Made by a program: the position numbers and the translations under genes. A stretch of 5,261 nt of DNA from an uncultured Veillonella sp. (GTDB lineage: Bacteria; Bacillota; Negativicutes; Veillonellales; Veillonellaceae), in NCBI GenBank assembly GCA_934216375.1, contig CAKQBP010000110.1, positions 1 to 5,261 of the forward strand. The letters are read 5' to 3'. Below, piece by piece: positions 1 through 5,261 of this stretch (positions are counted from its first letter, which is position 1; each line of letters begins with the position of its first letter). Below the pieces are notes generated by a model, which worked only from the letters and a program-made list of their open reading frames with translations, searched no databases and had not been told where the DNA came from.

Positions 1-941
1 TGGCGACCTTCTTCCTTTTTGATGGCTGCTGTTAAGATTTTTTCTAACTCTTTATCAGCTGTATGAATTGCTTTTGTGTTATGAATGGATTCTTCTAAGG
101 CTTCAGAAATAGTGTTGTATTCTTTTAATACCTTATAGTTATGTAATAAAATGCTTGCGTAAGCCTTTTTATTGTTATCGTTGATTAAAGTAAACAAACC
201 ATTGCTATTTTCAAGCTTTTCTTTGAGGTGATATAAAGATTTAGTAAACATATCTAATTGGGAAGTATCTAAATCAGTTATGATTTTTTCACCATTCAGC
301 TTGGAAATATATAAAACTTCATCCAATAAAGGCTTGCCAAAGCCGTTAAAGATAGATCGAATAGATTGCTGTACGGAACCATTACCAAAAGAGGTGAGTA
401 GATTTTTGATTTCATTATAATCAAAGTCCATTAAGCTTACGCGATTAGCATTTGGCGGTAGTTCATATCGCAATTTAGGACTAATAGAACGTTCACGGTT
501 CATAAGTGGAGAGACGTGAATTAAAGATTCTAAAATAACATCGTCTTGTACAAAAATACAGTTGGAATATTTGCCCATTAATTCAACATAAATGTAGGTA
601 CTCGTAATGGAACCATCCATTTCCAATTTATCCGTTTGGATGCACATGATTCGGTCGCCATTGATTTGTTCCACCTTTACAATGCGGCTACCTTCAATAT
701 GCTTTCGTAAGAACATACAAAGTGAGCTTGGTTCTTTTGGTAAATCTTGCAGTGGTTGACTAAGATACATTGCTGGTGTAGCACCTACGGTAATGATCAA
801 GTTTTGGTCTTCGTTGAGTGCTCGTATTTTAAATAATAATGTAGTTTTATCTATTTGATATAGTTTTTGTATTTGACCTGTTTGTAATCGCTCGTTTATT
901 TCTTTAGCGAGTACAGACATGGTAAGTCCGTCTAAATTCAT
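1..941 (-). CDS. rqcH: RqcH / NFACT-family ribosome quality control protein, N-terminal part (runs off left edge)
   Basis: Reading leftward from the ATG at 941-939, the frame stays open for 313 codons to the window edge, so only the N-terminal half or so of a family protein of about 550-600 residues is present. The start MNLDGL, CMFLRKH (75-81), an Asp-Arg pair at 96-97, MGKYSN (122-127) and HVSPLMNRERSISP (142-155) are NFACT-N domain signatures. A helix-hairpin-helix-like stretch with FGNGS and GFGKPLL lies at about 185-206, and a charged helical segment, probably the start of the coiled coil, begins near 280. In the family, RqcH binds stalled 50S-peptidyl-tRNA complexes in the cytoplasm and recruits tRNA-Ala to add C-terminal alanine tails; the DR pair is needed for this in Bacillus. 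Older names are fibronectin-binding protein or FbpA. An AAAGGAG ribosome-binding site at 946-952 lies 4 bases before the ATG. Transcription is divergent from yicC. The family is certain; alanine tailing is inferred from homology. Confidence 0.93.
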   Translation of the reverse strand, partial: MNLDGLTMSVLAKEINERLQTGQIQKLYQIDKTTLLFKIRALNEDQNLIITVGATPAMYLSQPLQDLPKEPSSLCMFLRKHIEGSRIVKVEQINGDRIMCIQTDKLEMDGSITSTYIYVELMGKYSNCIFVQDDVILESLIHVSPLMNRERSISPKLRYELPPNANRVSLMDFDYNEIKNLLTSFGNGSVQQSIRSIFNGFGKPLLDEVLYISKLNGEKIITDLDTSQLDMFTKSLYHLKEKLENSNGLFTLINDNNKKAYASILLHNYKVLKEYNTISEALEESIHNTKAIHTADKELEKILTAAIKKEEGR

Positions 942-976
942 AGTACTCCTTTCAAATATATTTAGAAGTATAGTTT

Positions 977-985
977 AGTATACCA
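977..985 (-). promoter_or_regulatory. Candidate extended -10 promoter for the rqcH/NFACT gene
   Basis: On the minus strand the bases read TGG-TATACT: an extended -10 (TG, one base, then a hexamer one mismatch from TATAAT). It would start transcription about 28 bases before the ATG at 941. No good -35 lies 16-18 bases upstream, as is common for extended -10 promoters. A second TATACT at complement 967-972 lies 10 bases nearer the gene and is an alternative, but it lacks the TG. This is inferred from the sequence only. Confidence 0.5.
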
Positions 986-1014
986 TAGTGTACATATAAT
1001 TCTTAGTATTTAAA

Positions 1015-1034
1015 CACGGATTGTGTAATTCGTG
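1015..1034. promoter_or_regulatory. Imperfect inverted repeat (operator-like dyad) upstream of the yicC -10
   Basis: The arms CACGGATT (1015-1022) and AATTCGTG (1027-1034) are inverted copies matching at 7 of 8 positions, separated by GTGT. The one mismatch would be a G-U pair in RNA, but the element lies upstream of the predicted transcript start, so a protein-binding site is the more natural reading. It fills the spacer just upstream of TACAAT (1036-1041), where a bound regulator could block or assist RNA polymerase. No known regulator motif was recognised, and a chance dyad cannot be excluded. Confidence 0.35.
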
Positions 1035-1041
1035 GTACAAT
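1033..1041 (+). promoter_or_regulatory. Candidate extended -10 promoter of the yicC-remA-gmk-rpoZ operon
   Basis: The bases read TGG-TACAAT, an extended -10 with one mismatch to TATAAT. Transcription would begin near 1048, leaving about 20 untranslated bases before the yicC ATG, with the AAGGAGG ribosome-binding site (1055-1061) in between. No convincing -35 is present at the usual distance. A perfect TATAAT at 995-1000 is an alternative -10, but it also lacks a recognisable -35 and would give a longer leader containing the dyad. Confidence 0.55.
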
Positions 1042-1068
1042 AATAAAAACTACTAAGGAGGATGACTT

Positions 1069-1950
1069 ATGAAAAGTATGACCGGTTTTGGTTCGGGCAC
1101 AGCAACCAAAGATGGCATTACCTGTACTGTAGAAATTAAGTCCGTAAATGCACGCTTCTTGGATTTATTTATTCGTAGTCCAAAACAAATGAATCCTTTT
1201 GAAAGTATTATTCGTAGAATGATACAAGATCGTATTACTCGTGGTAAGGTTGAGGTATCTGTTTCTATTCAAGATGCAGGAGAGCGACCTAAAACTTTCA
1301 CCATTAATAGTGTATTGAGAAAACAAATACAAGAGTTATTGGTACAAGAGGAGTTCTATGATGACCCCAAAAAAGTACCATTACAAGCTGTGAATTCGAT
1401 TTCTAACGAATGGATTCAACAACAAGATACACCAATTGCTGAAGAGGTACTTTCAGATATTGTAAAAGAAGCAACTACTCAAGCATTAGATTCTTTAATA
1501 GCAATGCGAACTGCGGAAGGTCAACATATCAAGCAGGATTTATTAGATCGTATCGATACACTTGAAAAGATCATTACTAAAATTGACACTAATAAATCTG
1601 GTGCTGTAGAAGCATATCGGGAGCATATAAAAACTAAGATTCAGGAATATTTAATTTCTTTAGAAGCGAGTATTAGTGAAGATCGTTTTATACAAGAAAT
1701 TGCTCTATTAGCTGATAAGACGGATATTACGGAAGAGATTGTCCGATTTACCTCTCATGTGGTACAATTAAAAAATACACTTGCAGATACAAATTCAATC
1801 GGTCGTAAGGTTGATTTTATTTTGCAAGAAATGAATCGTGAGGTAAATACAATCGGCTCCAAAGCAATGGATTCGATTGTTACTGAGTTTGTGGTTCAAC
1901 TTAAATGTGAGTTAGAGAAAATTAGAGAACAAGTACAGAATGTAGAGTAA
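1069..1950 (+). CDS. yicC: YicC/YloC-family endoribonuclease
   Basis: The 293-residue protein is full length for the YicC family. It opens with the family signature MKSMTGFG (1-8), followed by EIKSVNARFLD (22-32) and a basic RGKVEV segment (59-64), which belong to the YicC N-terminal domain. The C-terminal DUF1732 part carries ADKTDITEEIVR (215-226) and GRKVDF-ILQEMNREVNTIGSKA (245-266), the most conserved block of the family. The E. coli and B. subtilis members (YicC, YloC) have been reported as endoribonucleases, and the E. coli protein promotes decay of the small RNA RyhB; its natural targets here are unknown. The start is set by AAGGAGG at 1055-1061, 7 bases before the ATG. It is the first gene of the cluster, and its TAA stop is followed at once by an in-frame TAG. 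Family assignment is very secure; the biochemical role rests on homologues. Confidence 0.95.
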   Translation: MKSMTGFGSGTATKDGITCTVEIKSVNARFLDLFIRSPKQMNPFESIIRRMIQDRITRGKVEVSVSIQDAGERPKTFTINSVLRKQIQELLVQEEFYDDPKKVPLQAVNSISNEWIQQQDTPIAEEVLSDIVKEATTQALDSLIAMRTAEGQHIKQDLLDRIDTLEKIITKIDTNKSGAVEAYREHIKTKIQEYLISLEASISEDRFIQEIALLADKTDITEEIVRFTSHVVQLKNTLADTNSIGRKVDFILQEMNREVNTIGSKAMDSIVTEFVVQLKCELEKIREQVQNVE

Positions 1951-1964
1951 TAGGAGGTCTATGA

Positions 1965-2234
1965 ATGAGTATTCAATTACTGAATATAGGCTTTGGTAAT
2001 ATGGTATCTGCTAACCGTGTTATGGCTATTATTAGTCCTGAATCCGCCCCTATAAAGCGGATGGTTCAAGATGCTAGAGACAAGGGATTGCTCATTGATG
2101 CCACATATGGTCGTAAGACACGTGCTGTATTAGTTATGGATAGTGGTCAAATTGTATTATCTGCAATTCAACCTGAAACCGTAGCACATCGACTTGTGCA
2201 ACATGATGTGGATGTAGATACAGTGGAATCATAG
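1965..2234 (+). CDS. remA: RemA (DUF370) DNA-binding regulatory protein
   Basis: This 89-residue protein has the RemA layout: [12 protein letters not shown] (8-19), [18 protein letters not shown] (24-41), [11 protein letters not shown] (45-55) and a conserved ILV-rich end with [10 protein letters not shown] (68-77). In B. subtilis RemA forms ring-like oligomers and binds DNA to activate biofilm-matrix and osmoprotection genes. Arg18 and the basic pair after the Tyr-Gly (Arg50-Lys51 here, Arg-Arg in Bacillus) correspond to residues linked to DNA binding. The start ATG at 1965 follows TAGGAGGT (1951-1958) by 6 bases. An earlier ATG at 1961 is in another frame and meets a stop within about a dozen codons. 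It sits 14 bases after yicC and 8 before gmk, the usual Firmicutes position. The regulon in this organism cannot be read from the window. Confidence 0.93.
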   Translation: MSIQLLNIGFGNMVSANRVMAIISPESAPIKRMVQDARDKGLLIDATYGRKTRAVLVMDSGQIVLSAIQPETVAHRLVQHDVDVDTVES

Positions 2235-2237
2235 GAG
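2233..2237 (+). promoter_or_regulatory. Ribosome-binding site that decides the gmk start
   Basis: AGGAG overlaps the remA TAG stop (2232-2234) and lies 5 bases before the ATG at 2243. An in-frame GTG at 2237 uses the last base of this site and so cannot be served by it. This favours the ATG at 2243 over the two-codon-longer GTG start, and the overlap suggests translational coupling between remA and gmk. Confidence 0.7.
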
Positions 2238-2242
2238 TGCAT

Positions 2243-2872
2243 ATGTCAGACAGAGGATTATTAATCGTTATATCCGGGCCATCTGGCGCAGGTAAAGGTA
2301 CGATTTGTGCGAATATTCGCAAAGAAATGCCTAATTTAGTTTATTCTGTTTCTATGACAACCCGTGCTCCACGTGTGGGTGAAAAGGAAGGAATTAACTA
2401 TTTCTTCCGCTCTAAAGAGGAATTTGAGTCTTTACTTAGTGAAGACGCATTCTTAGAGTATGCTAAGGTATATGATAATTACTATGGTACTCCAAAACAA
2501 CATGTAATGGATTTATTAGATGATGGAAAAAGTGTACTATTAGAAATTGATATTCAAGGCGCTATGCAGGTTAAGGAACGTTTTAGTGATGCCGTATTTA
2601 TTTACATTGTACCGCCGTCATTATCTGAGTTATCTGAGCGTTTACATAACCGTGGCACAGATGCTAAAGAAGTCATTGATAAACGATTGTCATTGGCTTG
2701 TTCAGAATTGGCCTTAGCTCATCGCTATGACTATATCGTCGTAAATGATGATTTAGCAGAGGCTTCTGAAAAGGTTGCTTCTATCTTGCGAGCTGAATCT
2801 TGTAAGATTAGTCGTAATAAAGAGCAAATTCAATATATTTATAAACAATATCAAGAGTCTAAGGAGAAGTGA
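2243..2872 (+). CDS. gmk: Guanylate kinase
   Basis: Guanylate kinase converts GMP and ATP to GDP and ADP in the cytoplasm, an essential step toward GTP and dGTP. From the ATG at 2243 the protein has 209 residues, normal for the family. The P-loop GPSGAGKGT is at 12-20. The GMP-binding region carries SVSMTTRAPR (35-44), NYFF (52-55), EYAKVYDNYYGTP (72-84) and LEIDIQGA (100-107). The lid has SERLHNRGTD (131-140), and a further conserved Arg is at 148 in DKRL. All expected ATP- and GMP-contact motifs are present, so the enzyme should be active. In Bacillus and relatives this enzyme is inhibited by (p)ppGpp. The gene ends in TGA followed directly by an in-frame TAG, and the rpoZ ATG lies 4 bases beyond the TGA, so translation of the two genes is probably coupled. 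Confidence 0.97.
   Translation: MSDRGLLIVISGPSGAGKGTICANIRKEMPNLVYSVSMTTRAPRVGEKEGINYFFRSKEEFESLLSEDAFLEYAKVYDNYYGTPKQHVMDLLDDGKSVLLEIDIQGAMQVKERFSDAVFIYIVPPSLSELSERLHNRGTDAKEVIDKRLSLACSELALAHRYDYIVVNDDLAEASEKVASILRAESCKISRNKEQIQYIYKQYQESKEK
2861..2866 (+). promoter_or_regulatory. Ribosome-binding site of rpoZ inside the gmk 3' end
   Basis: AAGGAG within the last codons of gmk lies 10 bases before the ATG at 2877 and 13 before a second in-frame ATG at 2880. It supports 2877 as the start and excludes longer in-frame versions that would begin deep inside gmk. The placement means ribosomes finishing gmk pass over the rpoZ initiation site. Confidence 0.65.
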
Positions 2873-2876
2873 TAGT

Positions 2877-3092
2877 ATGATGGTAAAACCTCCATTGAAA
2901 AAATTGGAAAGTCAAGTAGATAGCAAATATACATTGGTGACTTTAGCGGCTAAACGCGCTCGCGAATTAACAGATGGAGAACCTTGCTTAGCAGAATCTA
3001 CACATGCGACTGACAAGCCTGTATCTTTGGCATTTTATGAAATTGCTGAAGGTGAAGTGACATATAAACGCACTAAAGAAGGCATTAAATAA
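2877..3092 (+). CDS. rpoZ: DNA-directed RNA polymerase omega subunit
   Basis: The 71-residue product fits the omega subunit, which helps fold and dock the beta-prime subunit during RNA polymerase assembly. The core LESQVDSKYTLVTLAAKRARELTDG (10-34, read in two parts: LESQVDSKYTL and VTLAAKRARELTDG) is the family's signature helix region. The C-terminal KPVSLAFYEIAEGEV (47-61) resembles the tail typical of Firmicutes omegas. The start is one of two adjacent ATGs (2877 or 2880). The N-terminus MMVKPPL lacks the Met-Ala-Arg motif with which E. coli omega binds ppGpp, so polymerase site 1 regulation is unlikely here; that is inference. It directly follows gmk, a very common bacterial pairing, and a hairpin follows 7 bases after its stop. 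Confidence 0.92.
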   Translation: MMVKPPLKKLESQVDSKYTLVTLAAKRARELTDGEPCLAESTHATDKPVSLAFYEIAEGEVTYKRTKEGIK

Positions 3093-3098
3093 AAAATC

Positions 3099-3130
3099 AA
3101 TTCCTTGTATCATTGATACAAGGAATTTTT
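3099..3130 (+). terminator. Hairpin with short T-run: intrinsic terminator or attenuator between rpoZ and coaBC
   Basis: The left arm AATTCCTTGTATC (3099-3111) and right arm GATACAAGGAATT (3115-3127) form a perfect 13-bp stem with the 3-base loop ATT. Ts occupy 3126-3130, partly inside the stem, followed by AAAA. The stem is AT-rich and the T-run short, so termination is probably incomplete. It starts 7 bases after the rpoZ stop and ends 14 bases before the coaBC ATG, leaving the AAAAGGAG ribosome-binding site (3131-3138) just outside the stem. No good separate promoter for coaBC is visible, so partial read-through is the simplest reading. Confidence 0.8.
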
Positions 3131-3144
3131 AAAAGGAGAAGAAC

Positions 3145-4344
3145 ATGCGCGGAAAACATATCATTGTCGCAGTATCTGCAGGTATTGCAGCGTATAAGGC
3201 AATTGAAGTGGTAAGCAGACTTCGTAAAAAAGGGGCTGAAGTAAAGGTTGTAATGACACAAAATGCAACTCATATTGCGTCACCTTTAACGTTTGGCGAA
3301 ATCAGTGGACATCCTGTAGCTCTAGACATGTTTGAACAAGTCCATCAGTGGGATGTAGAACATATTGCACTGGCCACCTGGGCAGATGCATATGTAGTTG
3401 TGCCTGCAACAGCAAATGTGATCGGAAAAATTTATGCAGGCATTGCTGATGATATGTTAACTACAACTATTATGGCCACTACAGCACCTAAGTATCTTTG
3501 TCCTGCTATGAATACAGAAATGTATAATAATCCTATTACACAACGCAATTTAGAAGGATTACGTTCCTTGGGCTACCATATTATGGACCCTGCAGAAGGT
3601 TGGTTAGCCTGTGGCATTACTGGTGTAGGGCGTTTACCGGAACCAGAAGCAATTGTGGAGTGGCTAGAATCTAAAATGTTCAGTACCAATGAGCTTGAAG
3701 GTACTACTATACTCGTTACAGCTGGTGGAACACAGGAGAATATCGATCCTGTTCGGTATATCGGAAATCGCTCTAGTGGTAAGATGGGATATGCTATTGC
3801 AGATCAAGCTGCACGCATGGGGGCTCAGGTGATTTTAGTAAGCGCTCCCACATCTTTACCTGTACCAAGTGGCGTAGACTTTGTTTCTGTAGATTCTGCA
3901 TTATCCATGCAGGAGGCTGTTGAAGCTCGTTACAATGATGTCAATGTAGTTATTATGGCCGCCGCTGTTTCTGACTTTAGAGTCCTTCATAAAGCAGAGC
4001 AAAAAATAAAAAAAATGGAGTCTATGACCATAGAACTTGTAAAAAATCCAGATATTCTACAAGGGTTGGGCACTAAAAAAAGTCATCAAATTCTTGTTGG
4101 TTTTGCGGCAGAAACAGAACATGTAATCAAGTATGGTCAAGATAAAGTGGCTAGAAAAAATTTAGATATGCTTGTGGCAAATGATGTAAGCAAATCTAAT
4201 GCAGGTTTTAATGTAGATACAAATGAAGGCTATTTCTTATATCCTGATAAAGAGCCTAAAAAAATGCCTAATATGAAAAAATCCGACCTTGCTCGACATA
4301 TTCTTAAAGAGGTTATTGAATTAGTAGCAAACAAACAAAGCTAA
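3145..4344 (+). CDS. coaBC: Bifunctional phosphopantothenoylcysteine decarboxylase / phosphopantothenate-cysteine ligase
   Basis: CoaBC carries out two steps of coenzyme A synthesis: CTP-dependent joining of cysteine to 4'-phosphopantothenate, then FMN-dependent decarboxylation to 4'-phosphopantetheine. The 399-residue length is normal. The N-terminal CoaC domain (about 1-177) has SAGIAAYKA (11-19), the catalytic His73 in VEHIALA, PAMNTEMYNNP (120-130; the common form is PxMNxxMW, here Tyr for Trp) and the catalytic Cys156 in LACGITGVGR. The C-terminal CoaB domain (about 186-396) has VTAGGTQENIDPVRYI (191-206), Asn208 with SSGKMG (210-215), AAAVSDFR (272-279), the Lys-rich QKIKK (286-290), NPDIL (301-305), GFAAET (319-324) and ANDVS (345-349). 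All key residues for both activities appear intact. AAAAGGAG lies 6 bases before the ATG. The gene follows the rpoZ hairpin and is probably the distal part of the cluster. Confidence 0.97.
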   Translation: MRGKHIIVAVSAGIAAYKAIEVVSRLRKKGAEVKVVMTQNATHIASPLTFGEISGHPVALDMFEQVHQWDVEHIALATWADAYVVVPATANVIGKIYAGIADDMLTTTIMATTAPKYLCPAMNTEMYNNPITQRNLEGLRSLGYHIMDPAEGWLACGITGVGRLPEPEAIVEWLESKMFSTNELEGTTILVTAGGTQENIDPVRYIGNRSSGKMGYAIADQAARMGAQVILVSAPTSLPVPSGVDFVSVDSALSMQEAVEARYNDVNVVIMAAAVSDFRVLHKAEQKIKKMESMTIELVKNPDILQGLGTKKSHQILVGFAAETEHVIKYGQDKVARKNLDMLVANDVSKSNAGFNVDTNEGYFLYPDKEPKKMPNMKKSDLARHILKEVIELVANKQS

Positions 4345-4373
4345 CATAAATTAATTTTAGTGTGTGTTGTTTT

Positions 4374-4380
4374 AAGAAGG
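4374..4380 (+). promoter_or_regulatory. Probable ribosome-binding site of the SulP transporter gene
   Basis: AAGAAGG is the only purine-rich match upstream of the transporter and lies 15 bases before the ATG at 4396, longer than usual. In-frame GTGs at 4360 and 4381 are upstream of or directly abutting the site, so neither is well served. The long spacing could mean weak initiation. The site is flanked by two GT-rich near-repeats (4360-4371 and 4381-4393). Confidence 0.45.
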
Positions 4381-4395
4381 GTGTGTTTTTGTTAT

Positions 4396-5261
4396 ATGTT
4401 TGCTATACAAAAAGCGTATTTAGCGGGCTCCTTAGGGAAAGGACAATGGAGTAATAATATTATTGCTGGATTAGTCGTAGGGGTTGTGGCACTGCCTTTA
4501 GCGATGGCCTTTGCTATAGCTAGTGGAGTTACACCTCAGGCAGGTATATATACGGCAATCATTGCAGGGATTTTTGTGTCCTTATTTGGTGGATCTCCCG
4601 TTCAGATTGCGGGACCTACAGGGGCATTTATCGTTTTATTAAGTAGTATTGTTGTCAATTATGGCTTTGAAGGTTTACAAATTGCGACAATGATGGCAGG
4701 GATTATTCTCGTTTTAATGAGCGTTGCAAAGTTAGGAACGGTGATTCGGTTTATACCAACACCTGTTATCATGGGCTTTACTGCAGGTATTGGTGTTACG
4801 ATTTGGGTGGGGCAATGGCCATATTTCTTTGGTTTTCCGCAGTTGCCGTATATGGCTCATTTCCATGAAAAATTATGGGCTATGATTCAGTCCTTACCAT
4901 ACTCTGACTTACCTACATTGGGTATTGCGCTCTTAAGCTTAAGTCTACTGTTAGTTTTACCTAAAATCCCATATATCAATAAAGTTCCAGCTCCTATTGT
5001 AGCTATGGTTGTTGCTACGGTTATTCAAGCTATCTACCAATTTCCTACGGTTTTAACCATAGGTAGTGCATTTGGTGGCATACCTCAAGGTTTGCCAGAA
5101 TTTTCTGTACCAAAATTGAGCTTTGATAAAATCTTATCTTGAATTGGGCCGTCTTTTACAATTGCCATGTTAGGCGCTATTGAATCCTGATTGTCTGCAG
5201 TTGTTGCTGATGGTATGAGTGGCACCAAGCATGAATCTAATACTGAATTATTTGGACAAGG
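4396..5261 (+). pseudogene. SulP/SLC26-family anion transporter, 5' part, interrupted by two in-frame TGA codons
   Basis: SulP proteins are inner-membrane anion transporters (sulfate, bicarbonate or dicarboxylates) of about 550 residues, usually with a C-terminal STAS domain. From the ATG at 4396 there are 248 codons to a first TGA (5140-5142). The frame then continues as SulP sequence to a second TGA at codon 265 (5188-5190) and on to the window edge. Family features are PLAMAFAIASGVTPQAGIYT (34-53, first membrane segment), QIAGPTGAF (70-78, third) and GFTAGIGV (127-134). Past the first stop come AMLGAIES and, after the second, LSAVVADGMSG and TKHESNTELFGQG. Many hydrophobic helices are evident and no signal peptide is expected. 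Conservation on both sides of each TGA means a recent lesion or a sequence error. If real, the product stops about halfway through the membrane domain and is probably inactive. The substrate cannot be assigned. An upstream GTG start (4360) would add a Cys/Arg-rich leader lacking any family feature and was not chosen. Confidence 0.85.
5140..5190 (+). other. Two in-frame TGA stop codons 48 bases apart in the SulP frame
   Basis: The TGAs are at 5140-5142 (after KILS) and 5188-5190 (between GAIES and LSAVVADG). The 15 codons between them (IGPSFTIAMLGAIES) match the SulP family. The second TGA falls where relatives such as E. coli DauA have Leu in an ESLL motif, one base from the Leu codon TTA. 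The first is also one base from TTA, and one base from the Trp codon TGG. Confidence 0.9.

Noticed and set aside
1760..1768. Internal promoter-like TGG-TACAAT inside yicC
   Set aside because: It repeats the extended -10 seen upstream of yicC, but here it encodes conserved VQL-type codons, has no -35, and remA lies almost 200 bases on with a normal operon spacing.
2134..2322. Minus-strand open frame of 62 codons across remA and gmk
   Set aside because: It lies fully over two well-conserved plus-strand genes and its translation shows no recognisable domain; it is a shadow frame.
2775..2876. Extended rpoZ beginning inside gmk
   Set aside because: The added residues are the gmk sequence in another frame; AAGGAG and the omega family length place the start at 2877.
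3063..3068. TATAAA at the end of rpoZ as a coaBC promoter
   Set aside because: No -35 stands at a proper distance, and a transcript from it would immediately enter the hairpin at 3099-3130.
4360..4395. Longer N-terminus of the SulP protein from GTG 4360
   Set aside because: The extra residues (Cys- and Arg-rich) match nothing in the family, the GTG has no ribosome-binding site, and they come from the GT-rich leader.
4345..4395. Terminator or promoter between coaBC and the transporter
   Set aside because: No stable inverted repeat with a T-run is visible, and only poor promoter matches (TTGAAT at 4316 with 20-base spacing) were found.
5140..5142. Selenocysteine at the TGA codons
   Set aside because: SulP transporters are not known selenoproteins, two such codons 48 bases apart in a membrane region are implausible, and no convincing hairpin was seen just downstream.
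5140..5190. Reassignment of TGA to Trp or Gly (alternative genetic code) as an explanation for the stops
   Set aside because: All nine Trp residues I could count in yicC, coaBC and the SulP frame use TGG, and no other gene in the window contains an in-frame TGA. The second TGA sits at a family Leu position, where Trp or Gly would not be expected.

Overview
The window is an AT-rich bacterial chromosome segment of ordinary housekeeping genes. Gene order and protein features point to the Bacillota (Firmicutes): a divergent rqcH/NFACT gene, then yicC-remA-gmk-rpoZ-coaBC, matches the order around yloC-ylzA-gmk-rpoZ-yloI in Bacillus subtilis. RemA (DUF370) is itself a Firmicutes-type protein. Codon use and protein style suggest a member of the Negativicutes such as Veillonella, but that is an impression and not something shown by the bases.

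Layout. Positions 1-941 hold, on the minus strand, the first 313 codons of an RqcH/NFACT ribosome-quality-control gene that runs off the left edge. Positions 942-1068 are a 127-base divergent control region with an extended -10 promoter candidate on each strand and a 20-base dyad against the yicC -10. The plus-strand cluster follows: yicC (1069-1950), remA (1965-2234), gmk (2243-2872) and rpoZ (2877-3092), separated by 14, 8 and 4 bases, each with a good ribosome-binding site, so almost certainly one operon. A perfect 13-bp hairpin with a short T-run (3099-3130) separates rpoZ from coaBC (3145-4344), which may be reached by read-through. A SulP-family anion transporter gene begins at 4396 and continues past the right edge. 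Its reading frame is interrupted by two in-frame TGA codons (5140-5142 and 5188-5190), while the sequence between and after them is still clearly SulP.

How the genes fit together: RqcH rescues stalled 50S subunits, YicC is an endoribonuclease-family protein, RemA is a DNA-binding regulator, Gmk makes GDP for nucleotide pools, omega assembles RNA polymerase and CoaBC makes 4'-phosphopantetheine. The cluster is a core-metabolism and information-processing operon, and the transporter is probably an unrelated neighbour.

I found no RNA genes, mobile elements, CRISPR arrays or new system. The item most worth checking is the doubly interrupted transporter gene. Next come the hairpin between rpoZ and coaBC and the dyad at the yicC promoter. 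There is no gene-free stretch over 300 bases.
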